Assembly: GCF_013336795.1 (NCBI RefSeq)
Contig: NZ_JAAFZT010000005.1
Span: 124,001 to 188,000, forward strand
Length of the DNA stretch: 64,000 bases
Direction of reading: 5' to 3'
Source: Alteripontixanthobacter muriae
Lineage (GTDB): Bacteria; Pseudomonadota; Alphaproteobacteria; Sphingomonadales; Sphingomonadaceae
In this document: piece after piece, positions 1 to 8,802 of the stretch
Numbering within the stretch: the stretch's first letter is position 1
How the letters are laid out: every line of letters begins with the position of its first letter
Program-made: the position numbers and the translations under genes
The notes under the pieces: model-generated
Told to the model about the DNA's origin: nothing
Seen by the model: the letters and a program-made list of their open reading frames with translations, nothing else
Database searches by the model: none

Positions 1-1161
1 CTCGGCCCGCTGGCTGAAAAGGCGCCCGAATACGAACGGCCTTACCTCTCGCGCGAAGATTACGGGATCTGGGCGAATGTTGAACCGCTTGGCGCCCTGC
101 CGGAGGTGACCGACATCGGTGCCGATCTGCTAAAGCTGATGGCAAGCCCCGCCCTCGCCTCCCGCCGCTGGATCAGCCAGCAATATGACAGCCAGGTGGG
201 CGCGGATACCTTGCAGACCGGGGGCGACGCCGCTGTCGTCAGGGTGCACGGAACGCGCAAGGCGCTCGCCATGACCACGGATTGCACGCCGCGCTATTGC
301 TACGCCGATCCTTACGAAGGCGGCAAGCAGGCCATTGCAGAAGCCTATCGCAATCTCTGTGCAGTCGGCGCAAATCCGCTGGCCGTGACCAATTGCCTCA
401 ATTTCGGAAACCCGCAGCGGCCTGAGATCATGGCGCAATTCGTCGGATGCCTTCAAGGCATGGGCGACGCCTGCCGGGCACTGGATTTCCCCATCGTGAG
501 CGGGAACGTGTCGCTCTACAACGAAAGCAAGGCGACCGGCGGCGGAAGCGCGATCCTGCCCACCCCTGCGATCGGCGGTGTCGGCATCATTGAAGATCAT
601 GCCGGCGTGATGACGATGGGCTTCAAGGCGGACGGTGAGGAAATTCTCGTTGTCGGACGCAAGTGCGCTGGCAGCACCGCGGAACTCGGTCAGTCCGTCT
701 GGCTGCGGGAGGTGGCGGGAGCGAAAGCCGGTTCGCCCCCTTCGGTCGACCTCGGTCACGAGCGGAAGGCCGGGGAATTCATCCGCAGCCTGATCGACAA
801 CCGCCGGGTAACTGCCGTTCACGACGTCAGCGATGGAGGGTTGATCGTCACGGTGGCAGAGATGGCGCTGGCCGGAGGCATCGGTGCCGCTCTAGAAGCA
901 GGCGCAATCAGCGCCGGAAAAGCGTACTTCGCGGAAGATCAGGGCGTGTATGCCATCACCGTGCCGCGCGGGACAGGCGACACCGTAATATCAATTGCAG
1001 CCGGAGCAGGCCTCGTCTGCGAGAAGCTCGGCACCACCGGCGGTGATGCCATTACCCTGGCCGGGCGGCCAGAAGGTGCCGACACGATCCGCTGCTCGGT
1101 CAGCCTTTCCGACTTGCGCGAGGCGCATCAGCGCTTCTTTCGCGACTGGATGGACAGCTAG
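1..1161 (+). CDS. purL: phosphoribosylformylglycinamidine synthase subunit PurL, 3' part
   Basis: The reading frame is open from the first base and ends at TAG 1159-1161, so 386 C-terminal residues are visible, roughly half of a usual PurL of about 730 residues. PurL makes FGAM from FGAR, ATP and ammonia in purine synthesis and works in the cytosol with PurQ and PurS. The visible part is the second AIRS-type repeat: a GGDAAVVRV segment, the conserved ADPYEGGKQAI and VTNCLNFGNP stretches, VSGNVSLYNES, and the late VHDVSDGGLIVTVAEMALAGG-like glycine-rich segment. The true start lies outside the window. Nothing suggests truncation other than the window edge. Confidence 0.97.
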   Translation, partial: LGPLAEKAPEYERPYLSREDYGIWANVEPLGALPEVTDIGADLLKLMASPALASRRWISQQYDSQVGADTLQTGGDAAVVRVHGTRKALAMTTDCTPRYCYADPYEGGKQAIAEAYRNLCAVGANPLAVTNCLNFGNPQRPEIMAQFVGCLQGMGDACRALDFPIVSGNVSLYNESKATGGGSAILPTPAIGGVGIIEDHAGVMTMGFKADGEEILVVGRKCAGSTAELGQSVWLREVAGAKAGSPPSVDLGHERKAGEFIRSLIDNRRVTAVHDVSDGGLIVTVAEMALAGGIGAALEAGAISAGKAYFAEDQGVYAITVPRGTGDTVISIAAGAGLVCEKLGTTGGDAITLAGRPEGADTIRCSVSLSDLREAHQRFFRDWMDS

Positions 1162-1215
1162 GCAGCGGCAGTTTGAGTGCGGCTCTAAGCGTGTTACGGC
1201 CGCTCTGCCATCAGG

Positions 1216-2061
1216 TCAGGCCGCCTTCTTCGCCGCTTCCCTGCCCAGCAGATCGTAGGGATCGATGTTCTCACCCTGCCAGATGCGGTGGCATTCACGG
1301 TACCGGACAGGCGGGTCGATGTTCAGTTCACGCCGCGCTTCTTCCAGCGGTTTCGCCAGCAGTTCCATGATCGAAAGGTCGGCGATGCGGGGGCATTTGC
1401 GCCCGGCAAGCTGCGCTTCGCGCACAGCCTTCAGAACCGGCGCGTCGCTTTCGACCTGTCCACGCATGTTCAGTGCACCGGCATAGGCGATGAACAGATT
1501 AGCCTTTCCGCCATTCTGTTCATAGGTAAAGGCCAGCACACATTGCTCCCCCAGAGCATCGCGGCCGTAACCTGTGAGGATGTGCAGCAGATCATGCGTG
1601 TCCCGCCGCCGGTCGCCATACCACTCCGCAAGATCGCCATAGCGCGGGCGATCGCCGCGGCACTTGTCAGCCTCGGCAACCAGTCCCGCCGCGCTCAGTC
1701 CCTCGCGCTCCATGAAAGTAACATAGGCATCGGCAACGCTGCCCTTCGGCATCTGCCGCAAGGCATCGTGATCGTCGAGCAGCGCCGGCAGATTACCTTC
1801 GCGCATCCGCATCCTCTCGCCATGTTCGCTCAGCGTGAAGGCACGCGCTGCCGGCATGAACTTGCTGGAGGGCAAGGCTTCGAAGATATGGAAGACATGC
1901 GCCGTGTTTTCCTTGTCCTTCAGCAATTCGCGGAAGTGGTGCAGCGCCTTCAACGGGCGCTTGCGCAGCTTCGGCCGGTCAGGATGAACCAGCAGAGTGC
2001 CGTCGCGCGCGCATTCCGCATTGGCGGCAGGGCTGTCGTGAATGGCGGTGTTTTCGGTCAT
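1216..2061 (-). CDS. coq4: Coq4 family ubiquinone biosynthesis protein
   Basis: A 281-residue protein of the Coq4 family. It carries the family's metal-binding signature exactly: H156-D157-L-L-H160 followed eleven residues later by E172 (HDxxHx11E). Coq4 proteins organise the ubiquinone-synthesis complex and have been linked to removal of the ring carboxyl group; that role is family knowledge, not visible here. I chose ATG at 2061 (MTENTAIHDS) because the reading frame upstream crosses an operator-like palindrome at 2078-2104; in-frame ATGs at 2085 and 2112 would extend the protein by 8 or 17 residues. There is no clear transmembrane segment. The gene stands alone, between the convergent purL end and the serB end, so it probably has its own promoter. 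Confidence 0.88.
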   Translation of the reverse strand: MTENTAIHDSPAANAECARDGTLLVHPDRPKLRKRPLKALHHFRELLKDKENTAHVFHIFEALPSSKFMPAARAFTLSEHGERMRMREGNLPALLDDHDALRQMPKGSVADAYVTFMEREGLSAAGLVAEADKCRGDRPRYGDLAEWYGDRRRDTHDLLHILTGYGRDALGEQCVLAFTYEQNGGKANLFIAYAGALNMRGQVESDAPVLKAVREAQLAGRKCPRIADLSIMELLAKPLEEARRELNIDPPVRYRECHRIWQGENIDPYDLLGREAAKKAA

Positions 2062-2077
2062 GACGCATCCGTTACTA

Positions 2078-2104
2078 ACATTCATGTCAATATAACATGA
2101 ATGT
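2078..2104. promoter_or_regulatory. 27-bp palindrome, candidate operator upstream of coq4
   Basis: Two perfect 10-bp inverted arms, ACATTCATGT (2078-2087) and ACATGAATGT (2095-2104), are separated by 7 bp. Each arm is itself nearly palindromic (ACAT-N2-ATGT), so the site offers two adjacent half-site pairs, a layout seen with TetR- or MarR-type dimers. It lies 17 bp upstream of the coq4 ATG and 19 bp past the serB stop. The stem is AT-rich with no T-run, which argues against a terminator. A TTGACA on the minus strand (2090-2085) overlaps it. No candidate regulator gene is adjacent. Confidence 0.55.
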
Positions 2105-2122
2105 CGCCGCATGCGAGTCTCG

Positions 2123-3007
2123 TCAACCGCTGACCCATTCCTCGCGAGGGATCTGCAGCAGCTTCAGGATCGATGTGCAGTCGCCCCGGTCGATCCAGCC
2201 GTCAGCCTTCTCGCGCAGAGTTGGCTTGGCGCGATAGGCGATGCCGTAGGTCGCAGCCTTGATCATGCGCACGTCATTCGCACCATCGCCCGCAGCCATG
2301 CTCACCGCTTCGGGCCCGAGGCGCTCCATTTCCTCGATCAGGATGCGCTGTTTCGTCGCCCCGTCAACGATGGCTCCGTCCAGCGTACCCGTCAGCCTGC
2401 CGTCCCGTATGCCTAGGCGGTTGCCCACCACTCGGTGAAATCCCAGTTTCTCTGCGATCGGGTCGGCGAAGTGGTGAAACCCGCCGGTAACCAGTACCGT
2501 CTGGCACCCCCTGGACTTCAGCGTCGCCACCAGGGTACGGGCGCCGGGTGTCGCCGCGATGCGTTCGTCCAGACACTGCCGGATCGCTTCTTCATCCAGG
2601 CCTTCCAGCAAGGCGACGCGTTCCTTCAGAGCGGATTCGAAATCGAGTTCCCCCTGCATCGCACGTTCGGTGATTGCGGAAACCTGCTTTTTCAAACCGG
2701 CGAAATCCGCCAGTTCGTCGATGCATTCCTGCCCGATCATCGTCGAATCCATGTCGGAGACGAATAATTGCGGCTCGCGAATATCTTCGGCCGAAACCAG
2801 CAGATCGGCCGGAGCGAAGTGCGTGTCCAATATGGCACGAAATTTGGCCGGATCGCCGTGGGGCAAGGCGATCTGCAGAACGCCGCCATGAAAATCCAGC
2901 ATCTGCGCCACGGCGACCGGCATGCCGGCATCCGACAAGGCTGCGCTGGCACGGTCCAGGCGCATTTCCAATGTCAGCGGGTCTGCTATCAACCGTGCGA
3001 TGGGCAA
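2123..3007 (-). CDS. serB: phosphoserine phosphatase SerB
   Basis: A HAD-superfamily phosphatase that releases L-serine from O-phosphoserine, the last step of serine synthesis. HAD motif I is D85-M-D87-S-T89 (nucleophile and general acid), followed by the ECIDELADFAG segment typical of SerB; the late motif GDGANDVRMIKAA supplies the Mg-binding aspartates. I chose a TTG start at 3007 (reads as LPIARLIADP) because a strong Shine-Dalgarno on the minus strand (CAGGAG, complement of 3016-3021) sits 7 nt upstream, giving a normal 294-residue protein; the open frame runs on to 3142 but through miaA. The 5' end overlaps the divergent miaA start by 8 nt. Confidence 0.93.
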   Translation of the reverse strand: MPIARLIADPLTLEMRLDRASAALSDAGMPVAVAQMLDFHGGVLQIALPHGDPAKFRAILDTHFAPADLLVSAEDIREPQLFVSDMDSTMIGQECIDELADFAGLKKQVSAITERAMQGELDFESALKERVALLEGLDEEAIRQCLDERIAATPGARTLVATLKSRGCQTVLVTGGFHHFADPIAEKLGFHRVVGNRLGIRDGRLTGTLDGAIVDGATKQRILIEEMERLGPEAVSMAAGDGANDVRMIKAATYGIAYRAKPTLREKADGWIDRGDCTSILKLLQIPREEWVSG

Positions 3008-3953
3008 AGAATATTCTCCTGAAAATGAAGCGAAACGGCCGCTGGCGCTCATTGCAGGGCCGACCGCAAGCGGCAAGAGCGATTCAGCCGTGGAGCTTGC
3101 GCTGGCGCTGAGCCAGGCTGGCAAACGAGCGGCGGTGATCAACGCCGACAGCGCGCAGGTCTACAGTGACCTGCAGATCATCAGCGCACGACCCAAACCG
3201 CAGGACATGCGCGGCGTTGAGCATCTACTCTACGGTGCATGGAACGGGGCCACCGCCTGCTCCGCCGCAGACTGGGCCGACGCAGCGAAACTGGAGATTG
3301 CTCGCCTGCATGGCGAAGGAATTATCCCCATACTTTGCGGCGGAACCGGCATGTACCTGCGGGTGCTGCTCGACGGGATCGCTCCCGTTCCGCCCATCCC
3401 GTCAGAGATCAGGGAGCAGGTGCGCGTCTTGACGGGCGCCGAGGCTCGCCTGGCTCTTGAGAGAGAAGACGCAGAGGCCGCCGAACGGCTGGCGCCGCGT
3501 GATACGGGGCGAACCATGCGCGCGCTTGAAGTCGTGCGGGCAACGGGTCGCCCCATTTCCGAATGGCAGAAGGAGAAGACCGGCGGCATCGGCGGCGATG
3601 TTTCGCTGCACGCAGCGCTCTTGCTGCCGCCGCGTGACGACATTTACGAGCGCTGTAATAATCGCTTCCGCATCATGGTCGATCGGGGCGCTGTGGAGGA
3701 AGTGCGGGCGCTGCTCGCACGCGATCTTGATCCTTCGCTGCCGGTCAGGCGGGCTATCGGGGTCCCAGAAATTACCGCCTTCCTGAACGCCGAGATCGGA
3801 GAGGCGGAAATGATTGCAAAGGGGCAGCAGGCCACGAGAAATTATGCGAAGCGGCAGTATACATGGTTCCGCCAGCAACCGCCCGAAGGCTGGCCGCGAT
3901 GCACCAGCAGGCAGGACCTGCTCGCCGCCTTAAGAGAAACTTTGTTGCTGTAA
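3000..3953 (+). CDS. miaA: tRNA dimethylallyltransferase MiaA
   Basis: A 317-residue MiaA, which transfers the dimethylallyl group to N6 of A37 in tRNAs reading UNN codons. The P-loop GPTASGKS spans residues 20-27, followed by the INADSAQVYSDL segment whose D50-S51 are catalytic in the family. The downstream GGTGMYLRVLLDG and the C-terminal RNYAKRQYTWFR (motif for tRNA binding) are clear. ATG 3000 is the only usable start in frame before the P-loop; it has no strong Shine-Dalgarno and overlaps the serB start divergently, so the two genes must place their promoters within each other. Confidence 0.95.
   Translation: MGKEYSPENEAKRPLALIAGPTASGKSDSAVELALALSQAGKRAAVINADSAQVYSDLQIISARPKPQDMRGVEHLLYGAWNGATACSAADWADAAKLEIARLHGEGIIPILCGGTGMYLRVLLDGIAPVPPIPSEIREQVRVLTGAEARLALEREDAEAAERLAPRDTGRTMRALEVVRATGRPISEWQKEKTGGIGGDVSLHAALLLPPRDDIYERCNNRFRIMVDRGAVEEVRALLARDLDPSLPVRRAIGVPEITAFLNAEIGEAEMIAKGQQATRNYAKRQYTWFRQQPPEGWPRCTSRQDLLAALRETLLL
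3016..3020 (-). promoter_or_regulatory. ribosome binding site deciding the serB TTG start
   Basis: The minus strand reads AGGAG here, 8 nt before TTG 3007-3005 (spacer AATATTC plus flank). No comparable Shine-Dalgarno precedes the upstream in-frame ATG codons. The site is located inside the first codons of miaA on the other strand. Confidence 0.7.
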
Positions 3954-4121
3954 CGATGCTTGACCTGCAATATTGTAACCAGTAGGTAAGCTACTCACCG
4001 GCCAAACGAACGCCGGTTGCAACATACATTTCCGGCCCGGTACGTTCCCCCGCGTATCGGGCCAAATAACAAGCCGGGTTTACGGGGCACGGCACAACGC
4101 GGAACACCGAAAGGGATCGAG
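3954..4121 (+). promoter_or_regulatory. ilvB leader with candidate promoter and a strong hairpin
   Basis: The 168-bp gap between miaA and the chosen ilvB start is non-coding in my reading. TTGACC (3960-3965) followed 17 bp later by TAGGTA (3983-3988) is a weak promoter candidate. A small stem ACCGGC/GCCGGT lies near 3997-4018. The outstanding feature is an 11-bp stem, GGCCCGGTACG (4034-4044) with CGTATCGGGCC (4053-4063), one G-U pair and an 8-nt loop. CCCGG at 4036-4040 could instead pair with CCGGG at 4074-4078. A nine-codon reading frame starting at 3956 has only two leucines and no Ile/Val run, so I do not call a leader peptide. Confidence 0.45.
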
Positions 4122-5890
4122 TTGAACGAGGAACGAAGCGGAGCGTCCATTCTGGTCGAGAGCCTGGTGCGGCAAGGCGTGACCCTCGTCTTCGGGTATC
4201 CGGGCGGCGCGGTGCTTCCCATCTATGACGAACTCTACGAAGACAAGCGGCTGCGGCACATTCTTGCGCGGCACGAAGCTGGCGCCGCCCATGCAGCCGA
4301 AGGATATGCCCGTTCCACCGGTCGCCCCGGCGTCGTCCTGGTTACATCGGGTCCGGGCGCGACCAATGCGGTTACAGGTATTGCCGATGCCTATATGGAT
4401 TCCATCCCGCTGGTGATCATAACGGGCCAGGTTCCGACGGCGCTGATCGGCAGCGACGCTTTTCAGGAGGCGGATACCGTCGGCATCACTCGCCATTGCA
4501 CGAAGCACAATTACCTCGTGAAAGATCCGGCCGATCTGGCCGCGACGATCGAGGAAGCCTTTCGGATCGCCACCAGCGGTCGCCCTGGGCCTGTCCTGGT
4601 CGACATCCCGAAAGACGTGCAGATCGCCACCGCGTTCTTGCCCGCAGACGGCGAAGCAGCGTCAGGCGATTCCAAGCCGCTGCCCTCTACCCGGCACTAT
4701 GCTCCGCAGACCCGCGGAAGCGACGAGGCGATCGCCCGTGCGGTGGAACTGCTGGCGAAGGCCGAGGCTCCTGTATTCTACACCGGTGGCGGGGTGATCA
4801 ATTCCGGGCCGCGCGCCAGCCACCTGCTGCGCCAGCTGCAGGCCCTGACCGGAGCGCCCGTGACCTCGACGCTCATGGGACTCGGTGCCTTCCCTGCCGA
4901 CCATGCCGACTGGCTCGGCATGCTGGGGATGCACGGCACGTATGAGGCGAACATGGCGATGAACCGGTGCGACCTGATGGTCTGCATCGGCGCGCGCTTC
5001 GACGACCGGGTGACGGGCCGCCTGGAGGCGTTTTCGCCCGCTTCGACCAAGATCCATATCGACATCGACCGGGCCTCCATCAACAAGACCGTGCCTGTCG
5101 ACCTTCCGGTAATCGGCGATTGCGCCGAAGTTCTGGAGCAACTTGTCCAAAGCTGGGGCGATGCGAAGCCGCAGGACCTTACCGAATGGAAGGCGCGTAT
5201 CGCCGGGTGGCGCGCGCGCCATTGCCTCGCCTTTCCCGAAGATGGCGACATGCTGATGCCGCAAAAAGCGGTCACGCGCCTTTTCGAGAAATCCCGGCAC
5301 CTCGACCCGATCATCACGACAGAGGTCGGCCAGCACCAGATGTGGGCGGCGCAATATTTCCACTTCTTCGCACCCAACAAGTGGCTCACCAGCGGCGGAT
5401 TGGGCACGATGGGATATGGCCTTCCCGCCGCGATCGGCGCGCAGCTTGGCAACCCCGACGCGCTGGTCATCGACATCGCGGGCGAGGCGAGCATCCAGAT
5501 GAACATCCAGGAACTGGGCACCGCCAGCCAGTACCGGCTGCCGATCAAGCTGTTCATTCTCAACAACGAATTCATGGGCATGGTTCGCCAGTGGCAGGAA
5601 CTGACCTATGAGAGCCGCTATTCCAATTCCTATTCGGACAGCCTGCCAGACTTCGTGGCTTTGGCTGAAGCCTATGGCTGGAAAGGCATACGCATTCACG
5701 ACGAGAGCGACCTCGATGCCGGGATCGATGCGATGCTGGCGCATGACGGGCCGGTGCTGGTGGATTGCCGCGTGTCGAAGGACGCCAATTGCTATCCGAT
5801 GATCCCCAGCGGCGCAGCGCATACCGACATGCTGATGTATGGCGACGAGATCGCGGCCAATCTGGACGATGCAGCGAAGGCGCTGGTCTG

Positions 5891-5891
<1 letters not shown>
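4122..5891 (+). CDS. ilvB: acetolactate synthase, large (catalytic) subunit
   Basis: A TPP-dependent enzyme that condenses pyruvate with pyruvate or 2-oxobutyrate, first common step of Val/Leu/Ile synthesis. The catalytic Glu is E52 in [12 protein letters not shown]; the FAD-contact and TPP regions follow, with [10 protein letters not shown]...LNNEF in place of the common GDG...NN signature. I chose the TTG at 4122 because AAGGGA lies 5 nt upstream and the product is 589 residues, the usual size; the frame stays open to 4017 but that extension would run through a strong RNA hairpin. The stop overlaps the ilvN ATG by one base, so the subunits are translationally coupled. Confidence 0.95.
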
Positions 5892-7475
<1,584 letters not shown>

Positions 7476-7523
7476 ATGGCCGCGGCAGAGTTGACCATGG
7501 GAAGGCGGAGAAAAGGTAGCAAC

Positions 7524-7916
7524 ATGCACAAGATGACCATGGCGGCGGTGGCCACTGCCCTGATGCTGGGAGGATGCGGCGATACGACCGAGGCCGAGGA
7601 TGTTCCGCCCACCGACGTGATCGCCGCGCGTGCCGATCAGCCGGCGGCGGTGCCTTACCCCGATTCCGAACGGCAGCTCCCCGAAGTGGCTCCTGACCCT
7701 GCGGAGCGCAGCAATTGCAATGCGGACATTGCCCAGGTCTTCGTCGGCGAGATGGCCGATGCGGAAACGCGCGGGCGCCTGCTGTCCGAAGTGGCGCCAG
7801 TGACGACGGTCCGCTGGGTCGGGCCCGGTGAAGCCACGACGGACGATCTGGATCCGGATCGTCTGAATGTCATGCTTGACGCTAGGGGCGCCATAACAAG
7901 CACTCGATGCGGATAA
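7524..7916 (+). CDS. I78 family peptidase-inhibitor-like lipoprotein
   Basis: A 130-residue predicted lipoprotein. A short signal peptide ends in a lipobox LGGC with C18 as the lipidated residue. The mature part, from about residue 65, matches the I78 (elafin-like) inhibitor fold as I know it: one early Cys (SNCNAD), a central TVRWVGPG, and the ending DRLNVMLDARGAITSTRCG that resembles the family's binding loop. I chose ATG 7524, preceded by GGAGAAAAGG, over the first in-frame ATG at 7476, since it gives a proper signal peptide. Inhibitory activity is inferred from the family only. It may be co-transcribed with ilvC (48 bp gap) but has no metabolic link to it. Confidence 0.8.
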   Translation: MHKMTMAAVATALMLGGCGDTTEAEDVPPTDVIAARADQPAAVPYPDSERQLPEVAPDPAERSNCNADIAQVFVGEMADAETRGRLLSEVAPVTTVRWVGPGEATTDDLDPDRLNVMLDARGAITSTRCG

Positions 7917-7961
7917 TAAATTTGAGCCGGATATCCTGATACCAATTGATCGGAGCACATT

Positions 7962-8612
7962 ATGAACAGAATCATCAGCACCAGTCTGGCGGCACTCGCC
8001 CTGTCCGCAGGCGCTGTCGGGCTCAATGCGCAGCAATCGAGTGCGCTTCCCGGCCAAGTGGACCCTTCTCGCGTGTCCGGCGGAACCTATGAGGTGGATT
8101 CCGGCCACACGCTCGTCGGCTGGCGGGTCAACCATTTCGGCTTCAACGACTATTTCGGCCTGTTCGGAGATGTCGAGGGTTCACTGACGATCGATCCCGC
8201 CAATCTGTCCTCCGCCCAAGTAGACGTCACGATCCCGATCACAGCGGTGACCGTCGCCAGTGAAGGACTGCGCGATCACCTGCTGCGTCCCGGGGAGGAT
8301 GGCGCAGAACCGGACTTCTTCGGCGCGTCCCCCGCACCGGCCCGGTTCGTGTCCACTCGCGTCGTGCCGCATGGCGACGGGCGGAACGCGACCATCCTCG
8401 GTGATCTGACGCTCAATGGCGTGACAAACCCGGTGACGATCCTGGCCGAGTTCACCGGCGCCGGTGCCAATCCGATGAATCAGCGGGAAACCATCGGCTT
8501 CGAGGGAACATCGATGATCAAGCGGTCGGACTACGGGATCGACTTTGGTATTCCGGTCGTCTCCGATGAAGTCGAACTGAACCTCACCGCCGCTTTCGAG
8601 AAAGCGCGGTAG
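7962..8612 (+). CDS. YceI family periplasmic protein
   Basis: A 216-residue YceI-domain protein with an N-terminal signal peptide (hydrophobic stretch 4-20, likely cleavage near NAQ/Q). The domain begins at GTYEVDSGHTLVGWRVNHFGF and ends with KRSDYGIDFGIPVVSDEVELN, both standard for the family, a lipocalin-like barrel that binds long isoprenoid or fatty molecules. The ligand cannot be read from sequence. Start ATG 7962 has GGAGC upstream. It is not obviously linked to its neighbours. Confidence 0.9.
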   Translation: MNRIISTSLAALALSAGAVGLNAQQSSALPGQVDPSRVSGGTYEVDSGHTLVGWRVNHFGFNDYFGLFGDVEGSLTIDPANLSSAQVDVTIPITAVTVASEGLRDHLLRPGEDGAEPDFFGASPAPARFVSTRVVPHGDGRNATILGDLTLNGVTNPVTILAEFTGAGANPMNQRETIGFEGTSMIKRSDYGIDFGIPVVSDEVELNLTAAFEKAR

Positions 8613-8669
8613 GATCTGTTTGACACGCCATGCTTGCTATCTGCGCAATATTACGCAATGAAAGGTGGC

Positions 8670-8720
8670 ATGACACGTAACGGATCGCTTCTGCTTCGAC
8701 TTATGCGCCCCTGGGCGTAG
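8670..8720 (+). CDS. leuL: leuA leader peptide, leucine-rich
   Basis: A 16-codon reading frame, MTRNGSLLLRLMRPWA, with four leucine codons within five (codons 7, 8, 9 and 11) and a following Trp. AAAGGTGG (8661-8668) is a good Shine-Dalgarno just before ATG 8670; an in-frame ATG at 8658 could add four residues. The peptide sits 82 bp upstream of leuA and is followed at once by mutually exclusive hairpins. This is the standard layout of leucine-controlled attenuation, with ribosome stalling at Leu codons altering RNA folding. The peptide itself is too short for homology support, so the call rests on composition, position and the RBS. Confidence 0.65.
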   Translation: MTRNGSLLLRLMRPWA

Positions 8721-8779
8721 CCTGACGCGCCCCACACGGCGCGCTTGCGCTCAGGGGTGAAATTCGAAGACAGCGCCCT
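8708..8779 (+). promoter_or_regulatory. candidate leucine attenuator, competing RNA hairpins
   Basis: CAGGGG at 8752-8757 can pair with CCCCTG (8708-8713, inside the leader peptide codons) or in part with CCTGA (8721-8725, with TCAGG 8751-8755). Inside the second option a GC-rich stem CGCGCC/GGCGCG (8726-8731 with 8738-8743) closes a 6-nt loop. A third option pairs GCGCT (8747-8751) with AGCGC (8772-8776) or AGGG with CCCT (8776-8779). I see no U-run directly after a stem; the nearest T-rich stretch is 8792-8800, so translational control is as likely as termination. TTGACA at 8620-8625 is a candidate -35 without a convincing -10. Confidence 0.5.
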
Positions 8780-8802
8780 TCCCGATACGAGTTTTCTTGT
8801 CC

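Noticed and set aside
4017-4121. A longer ilvB N-terminus starting at 4017
   Set aside because: It would add 35 residues encoded by a strong RNA hairpin, while TTG 4122 has a good RBS and gives the normal length.
4662-5822. A 386-codon open frame on the minus strand
   Set aside because: Fully antisense to ilvB, no recognisable domain, typical GC-rich shadow frame.
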